Source: Anaerophaga thermohalophila DSM 12881
GTDB taxonomy: Bacteria; Bacteroidota; Bacteroidia; Bacteroidales; Marinilabiliaceae
DNA: 64,000 nt
Assembly: GCF_000191885.1 (NCBI RefSeq)
Contig: NZ_AEWI01000002.1
Coordinates: 20,716-84,715 of the forward strand
Direction of reading: 5' to 3'
Shown here: positions 9,093-16,984 of the stretch, piece after piece
Numbering within the stretch: position 1 is the first letter of the stretch
Layout: every line of letters starts with the position of its first letter
Program-made: the position numbers and the translations under genes
Notes under the pieces: model-generated
What the model was told of the DNA's origin: nothing
Databases searched by the model: none
Seen by the model: only the letters and a program-made list of their open reading frames with translations

Positions 9093-11255
9093 TTAATTTT
9101 CGGGCACCAGTTCGATAGAAAAGTTGGGCATGTAAATATCTGCGTGGATATTATTTTTGTTCGTCTCCGTTACTTCAATAAATTCAGGATTTTCAGGTAT
9201 TTCTACGGGCCGGGTCAGCCATCTGGCTTCGGGCACCGGGGTAAGTGAGAAATGGTCTGCATTTCCCCACCGGTTAAAATTTTTTATTAGCAGTATATTT
9301 TTCCCTTTCTGCAGATGGAGGACAATCTCACACGTCAGGGGTTTTCCCGTATTGTCATTTCCGGCAAGTAACACTTCCTCCTTGTTTAGCCAAATCTGAA
9401 TGCCATCATTCCCGGTTATCCGGTACAGATATTTTTGTGGATTTTCTGAATCGATTTCTACATAATAATAATGATGTGTTAGCGGTAGTGGTGCCGGCAT
9501 GTCTTTCTGTCCTGAATTAGCCATCCATGATCCGTGTGAAATTTGCAGGCGATTGTTCGCGTTTGGGTTAACATGAAGGTCTTTGAAAGCTCCGTAGAAG
9601 GGCTTTGACCTGAATATCTGACCGGTCTGAATGGTGTCGTTTTCCGAACGTATCAAATCACCACGATTACCTTTTAGTGTTTCTGCCATCTCTGATAATG
9701 CCGTCCTGATTTTAATGGTTTTTCCTGCTTCGAAGGAAGTAAATTTCAGTAAGGCAGCTGGTTTTTGTCTGATGTCAAGGTTCCATCGCAAAGCTGTGTT
9801 CGATGGTATCTCAGAAAGTCTGTCTGTTCCGGAAATGCTTCTGAACGGGGTTGCATTATTCAAATTAAGTGAGATTGTATCGTCGGGAGCGGTATATAAT
9901 GGTTCAGCGGCAACCGGTTGGATCGTATCTTTCATTGTTATTTCGAGGACAGGAAGTTGCATCGGATCGGCCATGGCAGGAGGCGTCCATAGGATTTCGT
10001 GCCTTTGTCCGCGACTCAAAAACGCCGGTTCAATGCCACTGCCAAGAAACCTCACTTTTTCTATTTCATTGTGGAGCCCTGAGAAAACAATTTTTTGTGA
10101 AGCAGGGACTGCATTGACGAACAGATACAGATGGTTATCTTTCCAGGTAGCCGGCCATGATTCTGAGGTGTTGCCTAGTGGATTCTTCTGTGTGTGAAAA
10201 ATAGCATTCCGGTTTACCTTGATCCATCGTCCCATGTGGCTCAAAATCTCTTCTTCCAATTCATCCAGGGAGCCATCTCCTCTGGGAGCAACGTTGAGAG
10301 CATAATTCCCACCCTCCGAAATCACTTTTACCAATTCGCGTATTTTGCTTCGTGCAAGACCAAGTGTATCGACGAATGTTTTATTCTTTTTGTATCCTAA
10401 AGACGGACTGAAGGCAGAATTTCGTTGTACCCATGGAATATCGGGAGTAATCTGCAGTGACTGATTAAAGGGAGAAGCGATGAAATCACCCCTATTGTTG
10501 CCAATTTCATTGCTGATAAGGCATTGTGGTTGAAGACTTTTTATAAGTTCGCGTAATTCACGGCTTTGGGTTGGTGTATTTAGACCTGAATAGAAATAAA
10601 TGGCAGAAATATCACCGTAATTGGTTAACAATTCCCTGATTTGCCCGAGATTATTTTGATGATGGGCTTCGGTAACCGGTGCTCCGTGATGGGATGACAT
10701 GGGCGATGCCGCAGGCAGGTGCCAGTCGGTCAGTGAGAAGTTGATTCCAATACCGATATTGGCATTTTTACATGCTTCGGCTATTTCTTCCATCAGATCA
10801 TGACCAAATGAGGTAAAGTCGACGATATTAAAAGGAGTCGTTTCGGTTTTGAAGAGACAAAATCCGTCGTGATGTTTGACCGTGAAAACGATATTTCTGA
10901 CACCAAGGTCCCTGGCAAGATTGATGAGCTTTGACGGGTCCCAGTTTTTAGGTGAAAAATCTCTTGCAGTTTGTTCATATTCATCGGCAAACATTCCGGC
11001 TTCGGCCCATATATTTTCTGCTCTTTCAGCTCTGTTGCCTTCCCATTCACCGCCTAAAACGGAATAAACACCAAAATGAACAAACAATGAGAGTTTATCA
11101 GCATTCCATTGCTGCAGTGGGTCAACAGACAATCCTGCTTCTTTACCGATTTGCTCTTGTTTTGGTGTCTCTTTTTTGGCATCCGAACACATAGTAGTGA
11201 CCAATGCAATTGATAGAAGAAGAATCTGTGTGATGAGAGTTGTATATTTTCGCAT
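9093..11255 (-). CDS. GH29-like (alpha-L-fucosidase family) lipoprotein
   Basis: 720-residue exported lipoprotein: signal peptide ending ALVTTMC, with the Cys as lipidation site. The GH29 barrel is clear (WNADKLSLFVHFGVYSVLGGEW, ARDLGVRNIVFTVKHHDGFCLF, WHLPAAS, VISEGGNYALNVAPRGDGS), followed by C-terminal beta domains, probably carbohydrate-binding. Classical family members carry WFDG with the nucleophile Asp; here that stretch reads AIYFYSGLN, so the nucleophile is not at its usual place. Activity may be lost or altered. It stands alone, without SusC/SusD or other sugar genes nearby, so the substrate cannot be inferred from context. Confidence 0.85.
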   Translation of the reverse strand: MRKYTTLITQILLLSIALVTTMCSDAKKETPKQEQIGKEAGLSVDPLQQWNADKLSLFVHFGVYSVLGGEWEGNRAERAENIWAEAGMFADEYEQTARDFSPKNWDPSKLINLARDLGVRNIVFTVKHHDGFCLFKTETTPFNIVDFTSFGHDLMEEIAEACKNANIGIGINFSLTDWHLPAASPMSSHHGAPVTEAHHQNNLGQIRELLTNYGDISAIYFYSGLNTPTQSRELRELIKSLQPQCLISNEIGNNRGDFIASPFNQSLQITPDIPWVQRNSAFSPSLGYKKNKTFVDTLGLARSKIRELVKVISEGGNYALNVAPRGDGSLDELEEEILSHMGRWIKVNRNAIFHTQKNPLGNTSESWPATWKDNHLYLFVNAVPASQKIVFSGLHNEIEKVRFLGSGIEPAFLSRGQRHEILWTPPAMADPMQLPVLEITMKDTIQPVAAEPLYTAPDDTISLNLNNATPFRSISGTDRLSEIPSNTALRWNLDIRQKPAALLKFTSFEAGKTIKIRTALSEMAETLKGNRGDLIRSENDTIQTGQIFRSKPFYGAFKDLHVNPNANNRLQISHGSWMANSGQKDMPAPLPLTHHYYYVEIDSENPQKYLYRITGNDGIQIWLNKEEVLLAGNDNTGKPLTCEIVLHLQKGKNILLIKNFNRWGNADHFSLTPVPEARWLTRPVEIPENPEFIEVTETNKNNIHADIYMPNFSIELVPEN

Positions 11256-11406
11256 AGTTATTGTCGGGTTATTTAATAATCGTCTGAAAAAAGAAAAACG
11301 CGGTGATGACAGGACGCAAAGTATTTATTATAAGAGAGTTATTGTCATAGATTTAATTAGTGCCCGTCTGTTCGCCCGCAAAATATTGGATGACTTTCTT
11401 ACGTGT

Positions 11407-11414
11407 CAAAGATA
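11407..11414 (-). promoter_or_regulatory. Bacteroidota -7 box for the GH29-like gene
   Basis: Minus-strand TATCTTTG matches the TAnnTTTG -7 element. It would give a leader of about 145 nt before the start at 11255. I could not see a convincing -33 TTG. Confidence 0.5.
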
Positions 11415-11509
11415 AGAATTCCTGTTCGACGGAGCATAAATTTATAAAAATGCTTAAAACTGTTTGGCACATTCACAATTTAAAAATCTGTTGATACGTT
11501 AAATAATTG

Positions 11510-11517
11510 TATTTTTG
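11510..11517 (+). promoter_or_regulatory. Possible -7 box for the T9SS cargo gene
   Basis: TATTTTTG fits TAnnTTTG and lies about 180 bp before the start at 11695. A TTG at 11491-11493 is closer than the usual 19-bp spacing, so this is a weak call. The rest of 11256-11694 holds no recognisable gene. Confidence 0.35.
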
Positions 11518-11694
11518 AGTTTGCTTCTGTAAGAGCTGTTTTTTTGTCAGGATTAAGTTGCAGGAAATTTTTGAACCGGAGTTGACTGGTTGTTAATGAG
11601 TATTTAAAAGTTTGATTTGACAATGAGATTGGCAAAAAAAGACTTTTAAGAGTGAACTCAGTGAACTCATTTTCACACATTAAAATAAACAGGA

Positions 11695-12936
11695 ATGGTT
11701 TATTTCCGTTATATCGCAATTTTCGTTTTTTTATTTTCAGGCTTTAAGGTTTCTATTGCTCAATTAACGGCAGATAACCCTGACGCTTCAGGGGCAAAAA
11801 TTGATTATTTGTCAGAGACCCCCGGTGATACCGTGTTTTGTTTCCCCCGGAATGCATCTATGATTGTGAGTTATGAAGACGGATTTAGCGGTTTGTCTTA
11901 TACATGGTACAGGCATAATCCGGCAGATAACTCCTGGAACTCTGTCATGCAGAGTGGAGGTGAACAATTGATTGTGAATGATGAAGGAGGTTACCGGCTT
12001 GTAGTTGAAGACAACGACAATGTTGTACTTGACCAGCGTTTTTGGGTTTTCAATTCTCAGGCAATAACCGATGTTAAGGCTGAAATTGTTTACGACGATT
12101 GTTTAGGGGTTGATTTAATGGCATCTGCCGACAGTGTGCCTCTGATTTGTTATGATCCTGTGGATGGTGCTCAAGTCGGGGTTGATTATGATTTGTCTTT
12201 TCAGTGGACTACATATCCTAAAAGTGACGTTCAGGAAAATGGAAGATATGCCTCTATTGATCCGCCTTATGAAGATTTAAGTTATGTGGTAACTGTTACC
12301 GACAAATTCGGGAATAGTATTGAAGCCGGTGTGGATTATACTGCGATTGCGGTGAAGGCCGATTTTGAGATTGAGGTGCTTAAAAATCCGGCTGAGAATG
12401 AAGGACAAGCTCAGAATGAAGGAGCTGAAAATAAACGACCAGATGAAGTCACGGGATCGGCCCCGTTTGAAATTAAGTTTACCGATACCTCCATGGGGAA
12501 AGTAACAGCGTGGGAGTGGACTTTCGGTAATTCGGGCAGATCCATTGACCAGAACCCCCGTTTTGTCTTTTCCGAAGCAGGTCAGGATACCGTTTACCTG
12601 AAAGTGGTGAACCGGGATTCGGAATGTGAGGATTTGAGTGATCCTTTTGTTGTAAATATCTGGGAATCGCAGCTGGAGGTTCCGAATGTGTTTACGCCTA
12701 ATGACGATGGAATCAATGACGAATTCAGGGTGGCCTACAAATCACTGAAAAAGTTTGAAATGGTGGTTTTCAATCGTTGGGGCAGAAAAGTTTATGAGAG
12801 TACCGATCCTGCTGTAGGGTGGGATGGAGGTGGCCATGCCCCCGGGGTCTATTTTTATTACATCTATGCTGAAGGATACAATGAAGGAGAAGTCCACAAA
12901 AAGGATGGGGCTGTTCATTTGATTAAAGGGAAATAG
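11695..12936 (+). CDS. T9SS type B-sorted PKD-domain protein (gliding-associated C-terminal domain)
   Basis: 413-residue secreted surface protein. It has an N-terminal signal peptide (YIAIFVFLFSGFKVSIAQ), two poorly conserved Ig-like regions, a PKD domain at about residues 250-320 (FTDTSMGKVTAWEWTFG, DTVYLKVVN), and a C-terminal CHU_C/type B sorting domain (VPNVFTPNDDGINDEF, FNRWGRKVYES, GVYFYYIYAEG). This C-terminal domain marks export by the type IX secretion system and attachment to the cell surface. Cargo function is unknown. It converges on the nitroreductase gene with a 6-bp gap. It is consistent with gldD and gldE elsewhere in the window. Confidence 0.9.
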   Translation: MVYFRYIAIFVFLFSGFKVSIAQLTADNPDASGAKIDYLSETPGDTVFCFPRNASMIVSYEDGFSGLSYTWYRHNPADNSWNSVMQSGGEQLIVNDEGGYRLVVEDNDNVVLDQRFWVFNSQAITDVKAEIVYDDCLGVDLMASADSVPLICYDPVDGAQVGVDYDLSFQWTTYPKSDVQENGRYASIDPPYEDLSYVVTVTDKFGNSIEAGVDYTAIAVKADFEIEVLKNPAENEGQAQNEGAENKRPDEVTGSAPFEIKFTDTSMGKVTAWEWTFGNSGRSIDQNPRFVFSEAGQDTVYLKVVNRDSECEDLSDPFVVNIWESQLEVPNVFTPNDDGINDEFRVAYKSLKKFEMVVFNRWGRKVYESTDPAVGWDGGGHAPGVYFYYIYAEGYNEGEVHKKDGAVHLIKGK

Positions 12937-12942
12937 TTTGGG

Positions 12943-13530
12943 TTATTCTTTACCGGAACATTTTACAATGATCTCCTCCAGTGAGCGCTTGGGAACATGG
13001 TGCACCTGGTTTTCATCGCGCCAGTATTTAATGTTGCCGTCTTTCACGTCTTCTATGACCACTTCTTCGCGTGGCTTACCAAGCGCAATGACTTCAATAA
13101 TTTTCAAGTGACCGGGGAGTTTCAGGGCCTTTTGCAGTTTCAAACGGTCTACCGAACCGATGATGCATCCGCCCAGTCCCTGTTCTGCTGCACCCAACCG
13201 AATGCTTTGCGCTGCAATACCATCGTCACAGAAATAGGTGTCCGAAATGTTTACATCATTCAAAATGACGATGTAAGCCGAAGGACGTTCACCCGGTGCC
13301 GGCCCGTCCCAGTCTTTCAGATAACCTGCCCATGATAAATGCGGGAATATTAGTTCATTGGTTTTTGCGTCACAAGAAATGAAGTATTTCAAAGGTTGTT
13401 CATTACGGGCCGAGGGAGAAAGCCTGGCCAGGTCTACGAGGCTCTCCAGTACGTACTCGGGGATTGTGATGTCCTCGTAAAAACGACGATAACTACGGTT
13501 TCGCCTGACTAAATCTTTTAAGTTGGTCAT
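12943..13530 (-). CDS. Nitroreductase-family FMN oxidoreductase
   Basis: 195-residue NAD(P)H/FMN-dependent oxidoreductase of the nitroreductase fold. Visible are the FMN-binding start (VRRNRSYRRF), PSARNEQPLKYFI and the second FMN segment (GIAAQSIRLGAAEQGLGGCIIG, a stretch broken by one Cys). Physiological substrate unknown; quinones, flavins or nitro compounds are possible. A gap of 337 bp containing a long inverted repeat separates it from sodB upstream, so it is probably transcribed separately. Confidence 0.88.
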   Translation of the reverse strand: MTNLKDLVRRNRSYRRFYEDITIPEYVLESLVDLARLSPSARNEQPLKYFISCDAKTNELIFPHLSWAGYLKDWDGPAPGERPSAYIVILNDVNISDTYFCDDGIAAQSIRLGAAEQGLGGCIIGSVDRLKLQKALKLPGHLKIIEVIALGKPREEVVIEDVKDGNIKYWRDENQVHHVPKRSLEEIIVKCSGKE

Positions 13531-13731
13531 AATATAAAACGTTAGGTTTTAGTGTCTTACTTCTGATATTCGCGTAAATTTGCAAAATTGACAACAGCAT
13601 AATTGATTTTTTAAGGTGTTCTCGAACTCTTTCGAGTCGTTTCGCTGACGACAAAAAAATAATTGCGTAGCAATTAGCTAATCCGACAAATTATGACTTT
13701 AGCTTTTTAGTTATTTTTGGTTCTGGCTTGT

Positions 13732-13847
13732 CCAGGTTAGGATGTTAGATGGCTTGTTCTGTTTTTGGGCTGTCTTATCCACAACTCAAACAACTATCTG
13801 AGATCAGGAAAGTTGCTTGAGTTATGTATAAGACAGGTTAGACCTGG
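13732..13847. repeat. Long imperfect inverted repeat downstream of sodB
   Basis: CCAGGT (13732-13737) pairs with ACCTGG (13842-13847). Inside, GTCTTAT-ACAACTCAA-CAACT (13772-13795) pairs with AGTTG-TTGAGTT-ATAAGAC (13811-13834). The element starts 21 bp after the sodB stop on sodB's strand, so it would fold in the sodB 3' region. A separate short stem AATTGC-gta-GCAATT lies near 13660. No gene is visible in 13531-13867. Confidence 0.65.
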
Positions 13848-13867
13848 CTTCCTATAAGTTCAGAATA

Positions 13868-14443
13868 TTAAAAACGTTTACCTACAATATCCCAGTCGAC
13901 ACAATTCCAGAATGCTTCAATATATTCGGGGCGCCTGTTCTGATAATCCAGATAATAGGCATGTTCCCATACATCGCAGGTAAGGATTGGAATCATTCCA
14001 TTACGTATGGGATTACCCGCATTGCTTTCTTTTATGATTTCAAGTTTTCCGTCGCTGTTTTTCACAAGCCATGCCCAGCCTGAGCCGAAAAGTGTGGTGG
14101 CAGCCTGCGAAAATTTTTCCCTGAATGCACCGAAAGAGCCAAATGCTTCATCAATAGCCTGAGCCAGGGGACCTGTTGGCGCATTGCCGCCGTTGGGCGA
14201 CAGGGAAGAGAAATAGAACGTGTGGTTCCAAACCTGGGCTCCGTTATTGTATATGTTTCCGTCGGCTTCATTGATGATGGTTTCCAGATCAGCATTTTCA
14301 AATTTGGTGCCCGGCACCAGATTGTTTAAATTATTGACATAAGCCTGATGATGCTTGCCGTAATGGAACTCCAATGTTCGTTTCGAAATGTGAGGCTCTA
14401 GAGCATCCATAGCATAGGGTAATTGAGGAAGTGAAAATTTCAT
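13868..14443 (-). CDS. sodB: Superoxide dismutase, Fe type
   Basis: Converts superoxide to peroxide and oxygen in the cytoplasm. 191 residues, standard length. Metal ligands lie in HYGKHHQAYVNNLN, NHTFYF and [11 protein letters not shown]. The context GAQVWNH (Gln before the second-shell position) and SNAGNP (no Gln) point to an iron-type enzyme, in contrast to the Mn-type gene at 18406. It stands alone, with its own promoter box and a structured leader. Confidence 0.95.
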   Translation of the reverse strand: MKFSLPQLPYAMDALEPHISKRTLEFHYGKHHQAYVNNLNNLVPGTKFENADLETIINEADGNIYNNGAQVWNHTFYFSSLSPNGGNAPTGPLAQAIDEAFGSFGAFREKFSQAATTLFGSGWAWLVKNSDGKLEIIKESNAGNPIRNGMIPILTCDVWEHAYYLDYQNRRPEYIEAFWNCVDWDIVGKRF

Positions 14444-14504
14444 GATTTTGTGTTTTTGTTTTACAAAAGAGTGTATTAAACTTTTACAATCGATTGAATT
14501 TTGC

Positions 14505-14554
14505 TTTTGAGAGAAAGAAGAGCAGCCTGACAGATGCTATTCTGCCTCTCAAAA
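14505..14554 (-). promoter_or_regulatory. Hairpin in the sodB leader
   Basis: TTTTGAGAG (14505-14513) pairs perfectly with CTCTCAAAA (14546-14554), with GCAG/CTGC continuing inside. It lies between the predicted -7 box and the sodB start, so it would be in the 5' leader. Regulatory meaning is unknown. Confidence 0.45.
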
Positions 14555-14577
14555 ATTACAAAGCTGTCGTTGCTATC

Positions 14578-14585
14578 CAAATATA
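14578..14585 (-). promoter_or_regulatory. -7 box for sodB
   Basis: Minus-strand TATATTTG matches TAnnTTTG. The resulting leader would be about 130 nt and contain the 14505-14554 hairpin. Confidence 0.5.
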
Positions 14586-14811
14586 ATAAAAATACCGATT
14601 TTTTCAGGATTATTATTGGAAAAACTTGCTTGGCGGGGGAAAAACGATTTGTTAAAAAATCCGTTTTGGTTATCAATATCCCAAACGGAGGGGGTTTGTG
14701 TCTATGAATTTTATCAGACTAAATCAATTACAAACGTATTTGTGAGATGTGTCATTTTTTTTATCCCCTGAAAGTGGAATATTTACTGATGTTATTTTAT
14801 GTATTAACAGA

Positions 14812-14937
14812 CCGTTAGACTTCCAGATATAAGATGTCGGATCATCCAAATATAATCTTGGTATACTGCATCTTAAAAGAAAAAAAAGGTTTTGATTGCA
14901 AACAACTGATTTGCAATCCATTGGAAAAATCTAACGG
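14812..14937. repeat. Inverted-repeat-bounded intergenic segment
   Basis: CCGTTAGA (14812-14819) is mirrored by TCTAACGG (14930-14937). Inside the right arm is a perfect palindrome GATTGCAAA-caactga-TTTGCAATC (14894-14918). I see no gene in 14586-15164. The segment may be a single-copy mobile relic or a protein-binding site; there is no second copy in the window. Confidence 0.5.
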
Positions 14938-15024
14938 AGTATTGATGTATAAATTACGGCGTTAAACTGGCACTGGTTAACACGCTTTTTTACACGTTTG
15001 AGTCCTTTGGCTTTTTGTTTGTTT

Positions 15025-15121
15025 CATCCGTATAAAATTTATTTATTAAGGTCGGATGAAACTCGCATGATTGAGATTTATGCATGTCCTTTTGTGACAA
15101 ACCTTGTCATGCTCGTTTCAT
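15025..15121 (+). repeat. Family A short interspersed element, copy 2
   Basis: 97 bp, the same length and the same ends (CATCCG to GTTTCAT) as copy 1, with only a few mismatches. It ends 43 bp before the proline dehydrogenase start, so it is likely in that gene's leader or promoter. Confidence 0.9.
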
Positions 15122-15164
15122 TACCAAAGTCCGGATGGATTTTTGGCTCTAATCTTTTTAACGT

Positions 15165-16079
15165 ATGATAAATAAAATAATTGCTTCGTCACTTCCCTAT
15201 TTGCCCAAAAAATTTGTGTGGCTTTTTTCCAGGCGTTATATTGCCGGAGAGACAATTGATGATGCGGTGCGTGTTACGAGGGACCTGGCCGGGAAGGGCA
15301 TGGTTGCTACCATTGATCATCTGGGGGAATATGTTGCTGATATTAAAGAAGCAAAAGCCGTTCAGCAGATTTATCTGGAAATGATTGACCGGTTTGAATC
15401 GGAAAAACTGTCGGTCACTTATTCATTAAAGCCTTCAAACTTTGGTCTTCTGATAGATTTTGAGACTTGCTTTGAACTGGTCAGAAGTGTGGTGGAAAAG
15501 GCAAATCGGCACCACTCATTTGTCCGGATTGATATGGAAGACAGCAGCTGCGTGGATGCCGAGCTGGAGCTTTACCGACGGTTGCATAAAATATATCCTT
15601 TAAATGTTGGTATCGTTATTCAGGCGTATCTGAAGCGTACACCAACCGATATTCAGTTTTTGGCTGAATTACATTCACCATCGACTCCTGTTAATGTTCG
15701 CCTTTGTAAAGGAATTTATGTTGAACCTCCTGAAATTGCTATTCAGGACAGAAAAGCCATCAATAAACAATTTATCGAGACGCTTGAATTTTTCTTTGAT
15801 AAAGGAATCTACGTCGGGATTGCGACACACGACCGGGCATTGACGGATATGGCCCGGCAATTGATAAATAAGTATTCGCTGACGACTTCTGCCGACTATG
15901 AGTTTCAAATGCTCTATGGTGTTACGCCTGAATTGTGTTCCGAAATTATAGCTGCCGGACATCAAATGAGAGTATATGTGCCTTACGGAAAAAAATGGCT
16001 GGGCTATTCATCACGCCGGCTGAAAGAAAATCCCAAAATGGTTTTTTATATTATTAAGGCTCTCTTTAAAAGAGGATAA
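15165..16079 (+). CDS. Proline dehydrogenase, monofunctional
   Basis: FAD-dependent oxidation of L-proline to pyrroline-5-carboxylate, first step of proline catabolism, passing electrons to the quinone pool at the inner membrane face. 304 residues. The barrel motifs are present: TIDHLGEYV near the start, FVRIDMEDSS, VGIVIQAYLKRTP, VRLCKGIYVEPP, YVGIATHD, FQMLYGV and the C-terminal RVYVPYG...YSSRRLKENP substrate/FAD segment. The pyrroline-5-carboxylate dehydrogenase partner is not adjacent. A family A element precedes it and a strong terminator follows. Confidence 0.93.
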   Translation: MINKIIASSLPYLPKKFVWLFSRRYIAGETIDDAVRVTRDLAGKGMVATIDHLGEYVADIKEAKAVQQIYLEMIDRFESEKLSVTYSLKPSNFGLLIDFETCFELVRSVVEKANRHHSFVRIDMEDSSCVDAELELYRRLHKIYPLNVGIVIQAYLKRTPTDIQFLAELHSPSTPVNVRLCKGIYVEPPEIAIQDRKAINKQFIETLEFFFDKGIYVGIATHDRALTDMARQLINKYSLTTSADYEFQMLYGVTPELCSEIIAAGHQMRVYVPYGKKWLGYSSRRLKENPKMVFYIIKALFKRG

Positions 16080-16091
16080 ACCTGTTTGAAG

Positions 16092-16123
16092 AAAGGGTCG
16101 TTTCACGTTCGAAACGACCCTTT
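16092..16123 (+). terminator. Terminator of proline dehydrogenase
   Basis: AAAGGGTCGTTTC and GAAACGACCCTTT form a 13-bp perfect stem with a 6-base loop, 12 bp after the stop codon. Confidence 0.8.
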
Positions 16124-16231
16124 ACACACAGGAATTGTTGGGAGGAAATAAAAAATGTTTCCACGCTTCAAATGTCTTCTTTTATTGTCTTTTCTGTGTT
16201 ATCTCTATGTTATCGCTGTTTTAAATTCTTT

Positions 16232-16354
16232 ACGCAGGCCAATCTTTCAATACTGAAAACAGGTGAAGCTAAAGCTGTTCGGTTCACTACTCTTGAAGCA
16301 ATTTGCAGAGAATTTAAGTGTCAACCTGGTGATATACTTGAGTGGAAAGAATAG
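16232..16354 (+). pseudogene. C-terminal relic of an XRE/Cro-type HTH regulator
   Basis: The last 40 codons read TQANLSILKTGEAKAVRFTT and LEAICREFKCQPGDILEW, which is the recognition helix and C-terminal half of a small Cro-type regulator of the kind that ends CQPGDILE. The expected N-terminal helices are not found in any frame upstream, where only hydrophobic sequence occurs from 16172. A family C element begins 7 bp after its stop. I call it a decayed gene. Confidence 0.6.
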
Positions 16355-16418
16355 TTTAAAAGTGTCTGTCCATAAAGTACCATTTGCTGTGTTATGCTTG
16401 CCGCCAAAATACTCATTT

Positions 16419-16515
16419 ACGAAACGAGACTGGCATAGTTTGCGACAATAAGAATATGTATAAGTCCTTGCATGCGAGTTCCATCCGACCTTAATGAATA
16501 AATTATATACGGATG
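16419..16515 (-). repeat. Family A element, copy 3, inside family C
   Basis: Reverse-oriented copy ending ATATACGGATG, with GCATGCGAGTTCCATCCGAC in the middle. Its 5' part (ACGAAACGAGACTGGCA) is diverged from the consensus ATGAAACGAGCATG. The next copy overlaps its last three bases. Confidence 0.75.
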
Positions 16516-16669
16516 AAACGAGCATGACAAAGATTGTAATAGATTTTTAGATTTAAGATGGTAAGATGTAAGACAAAACGGGTCTGACAAGGCATACCAC
16601 AACAAGAATATGTATAAAGCCTTGCATTCAAGTTCCATCAGACCAATGACTTAGACTTATTTTATACTG
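16513..16669 (-). repeat. Family A element, copy 4, with internal insertion
   Basis: Starts ATGAAACGAGCATGACAAAG and ends ATTTTATACTGAT. About 50 extra bases (TTGTAATAGATTTTTAGATT and following) are inserted after the first 20 bp. A similar insertion is seen in the diverged fragment at 27506-27560, so two sub-variants of the family exist. Confidence 0.65.
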
Positions 16670-16820
16670 ATTAAAGGTAAACTCCGTTTTTGGCGGCTTC
16701 GCAAACCTTGCAACCGGCACTTTCTGAACAGATACATTATATTATAAAGTAAGAAACTTTCCCGACTTTACAGATAGGCACTGGATAGACAAAGGAAAAC
16801 CGGATAAAATAGTCGTATTT

Positions 16821-16896
16821 CTGTCAAAATGACGCTATAACTCTGGTTTGCATGACTTTATGGCGTTTTGAATTTATCGTTTCTGTCAATTAGGCG
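16821..16896 (+). promoter_or_regulatory. Three upstream activator-like sites at 31-bp spacing
   Basis: CTGTCAAAATGACG (16821), ATGACTTTATGGCG (16852) and CTGTCAATTAGGCG (16883) share yTGwC-n5-GrCG. Start-to-start distances are exactly 31 and 31 bp, close to three helical turns, which would place bound proteins on one DNA face upstream of the sigma54-like promoter. The protein is presumably an enhancer-binding activator, not encoded here. Confidence 0.55.
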
Positions 16897-16907
16897 CTTG
16901 TTTTGTA

Positions 16908-16924
16908 TTGGCATTTCCTTTGAT
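16908..16924 (+). promoter_or_regulatory. Sigma54-like promoter of hsp20
   Basis: TTGGCATTTCCTTTGAT has the -24 GG at 16910-16911 and, exactly ten bases on, GA at 16922-16923 where sigma54 promoters have GC. One mismatch from the core GG-N10-GC. It lies 60 bp upstream of the Hsp20 start. Confidence 0.6.
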
Positions 16925-16984
16925 ATTCTCTTGGCAGAATGATTAAAAAAGAAATGTCAAACTTAAAAATAGGAGGTTATAGCT

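Larger units (their letters stand above)
16362..16781 (-). repeat. Family C element split by family A elements
   Basis: Left part 16362-16418 (GTGTCTGTCCATAAAGTACC...) is the reverse complement of the right end of the copy at 30451-30660. Right part from about 16673 to 16781 (TTGGCGGCTTCGCAA, GGCACTTTCTGAACAGA, CTTTCCCGACTTTA) matches the reverse complement of the left half of that copy. The middle is replaced by two family A elements. The nesting shows that family A moved after family C in this place. Confidence 0.8.

Noticed and set aside
16172..16354. A complete 60-residue HTH protein
   Set aside because: Only the C-terminal 40 codons look like an XRE regulator; the N-terminal half is hydrophobic and unrelated, so it is listed as a relic.
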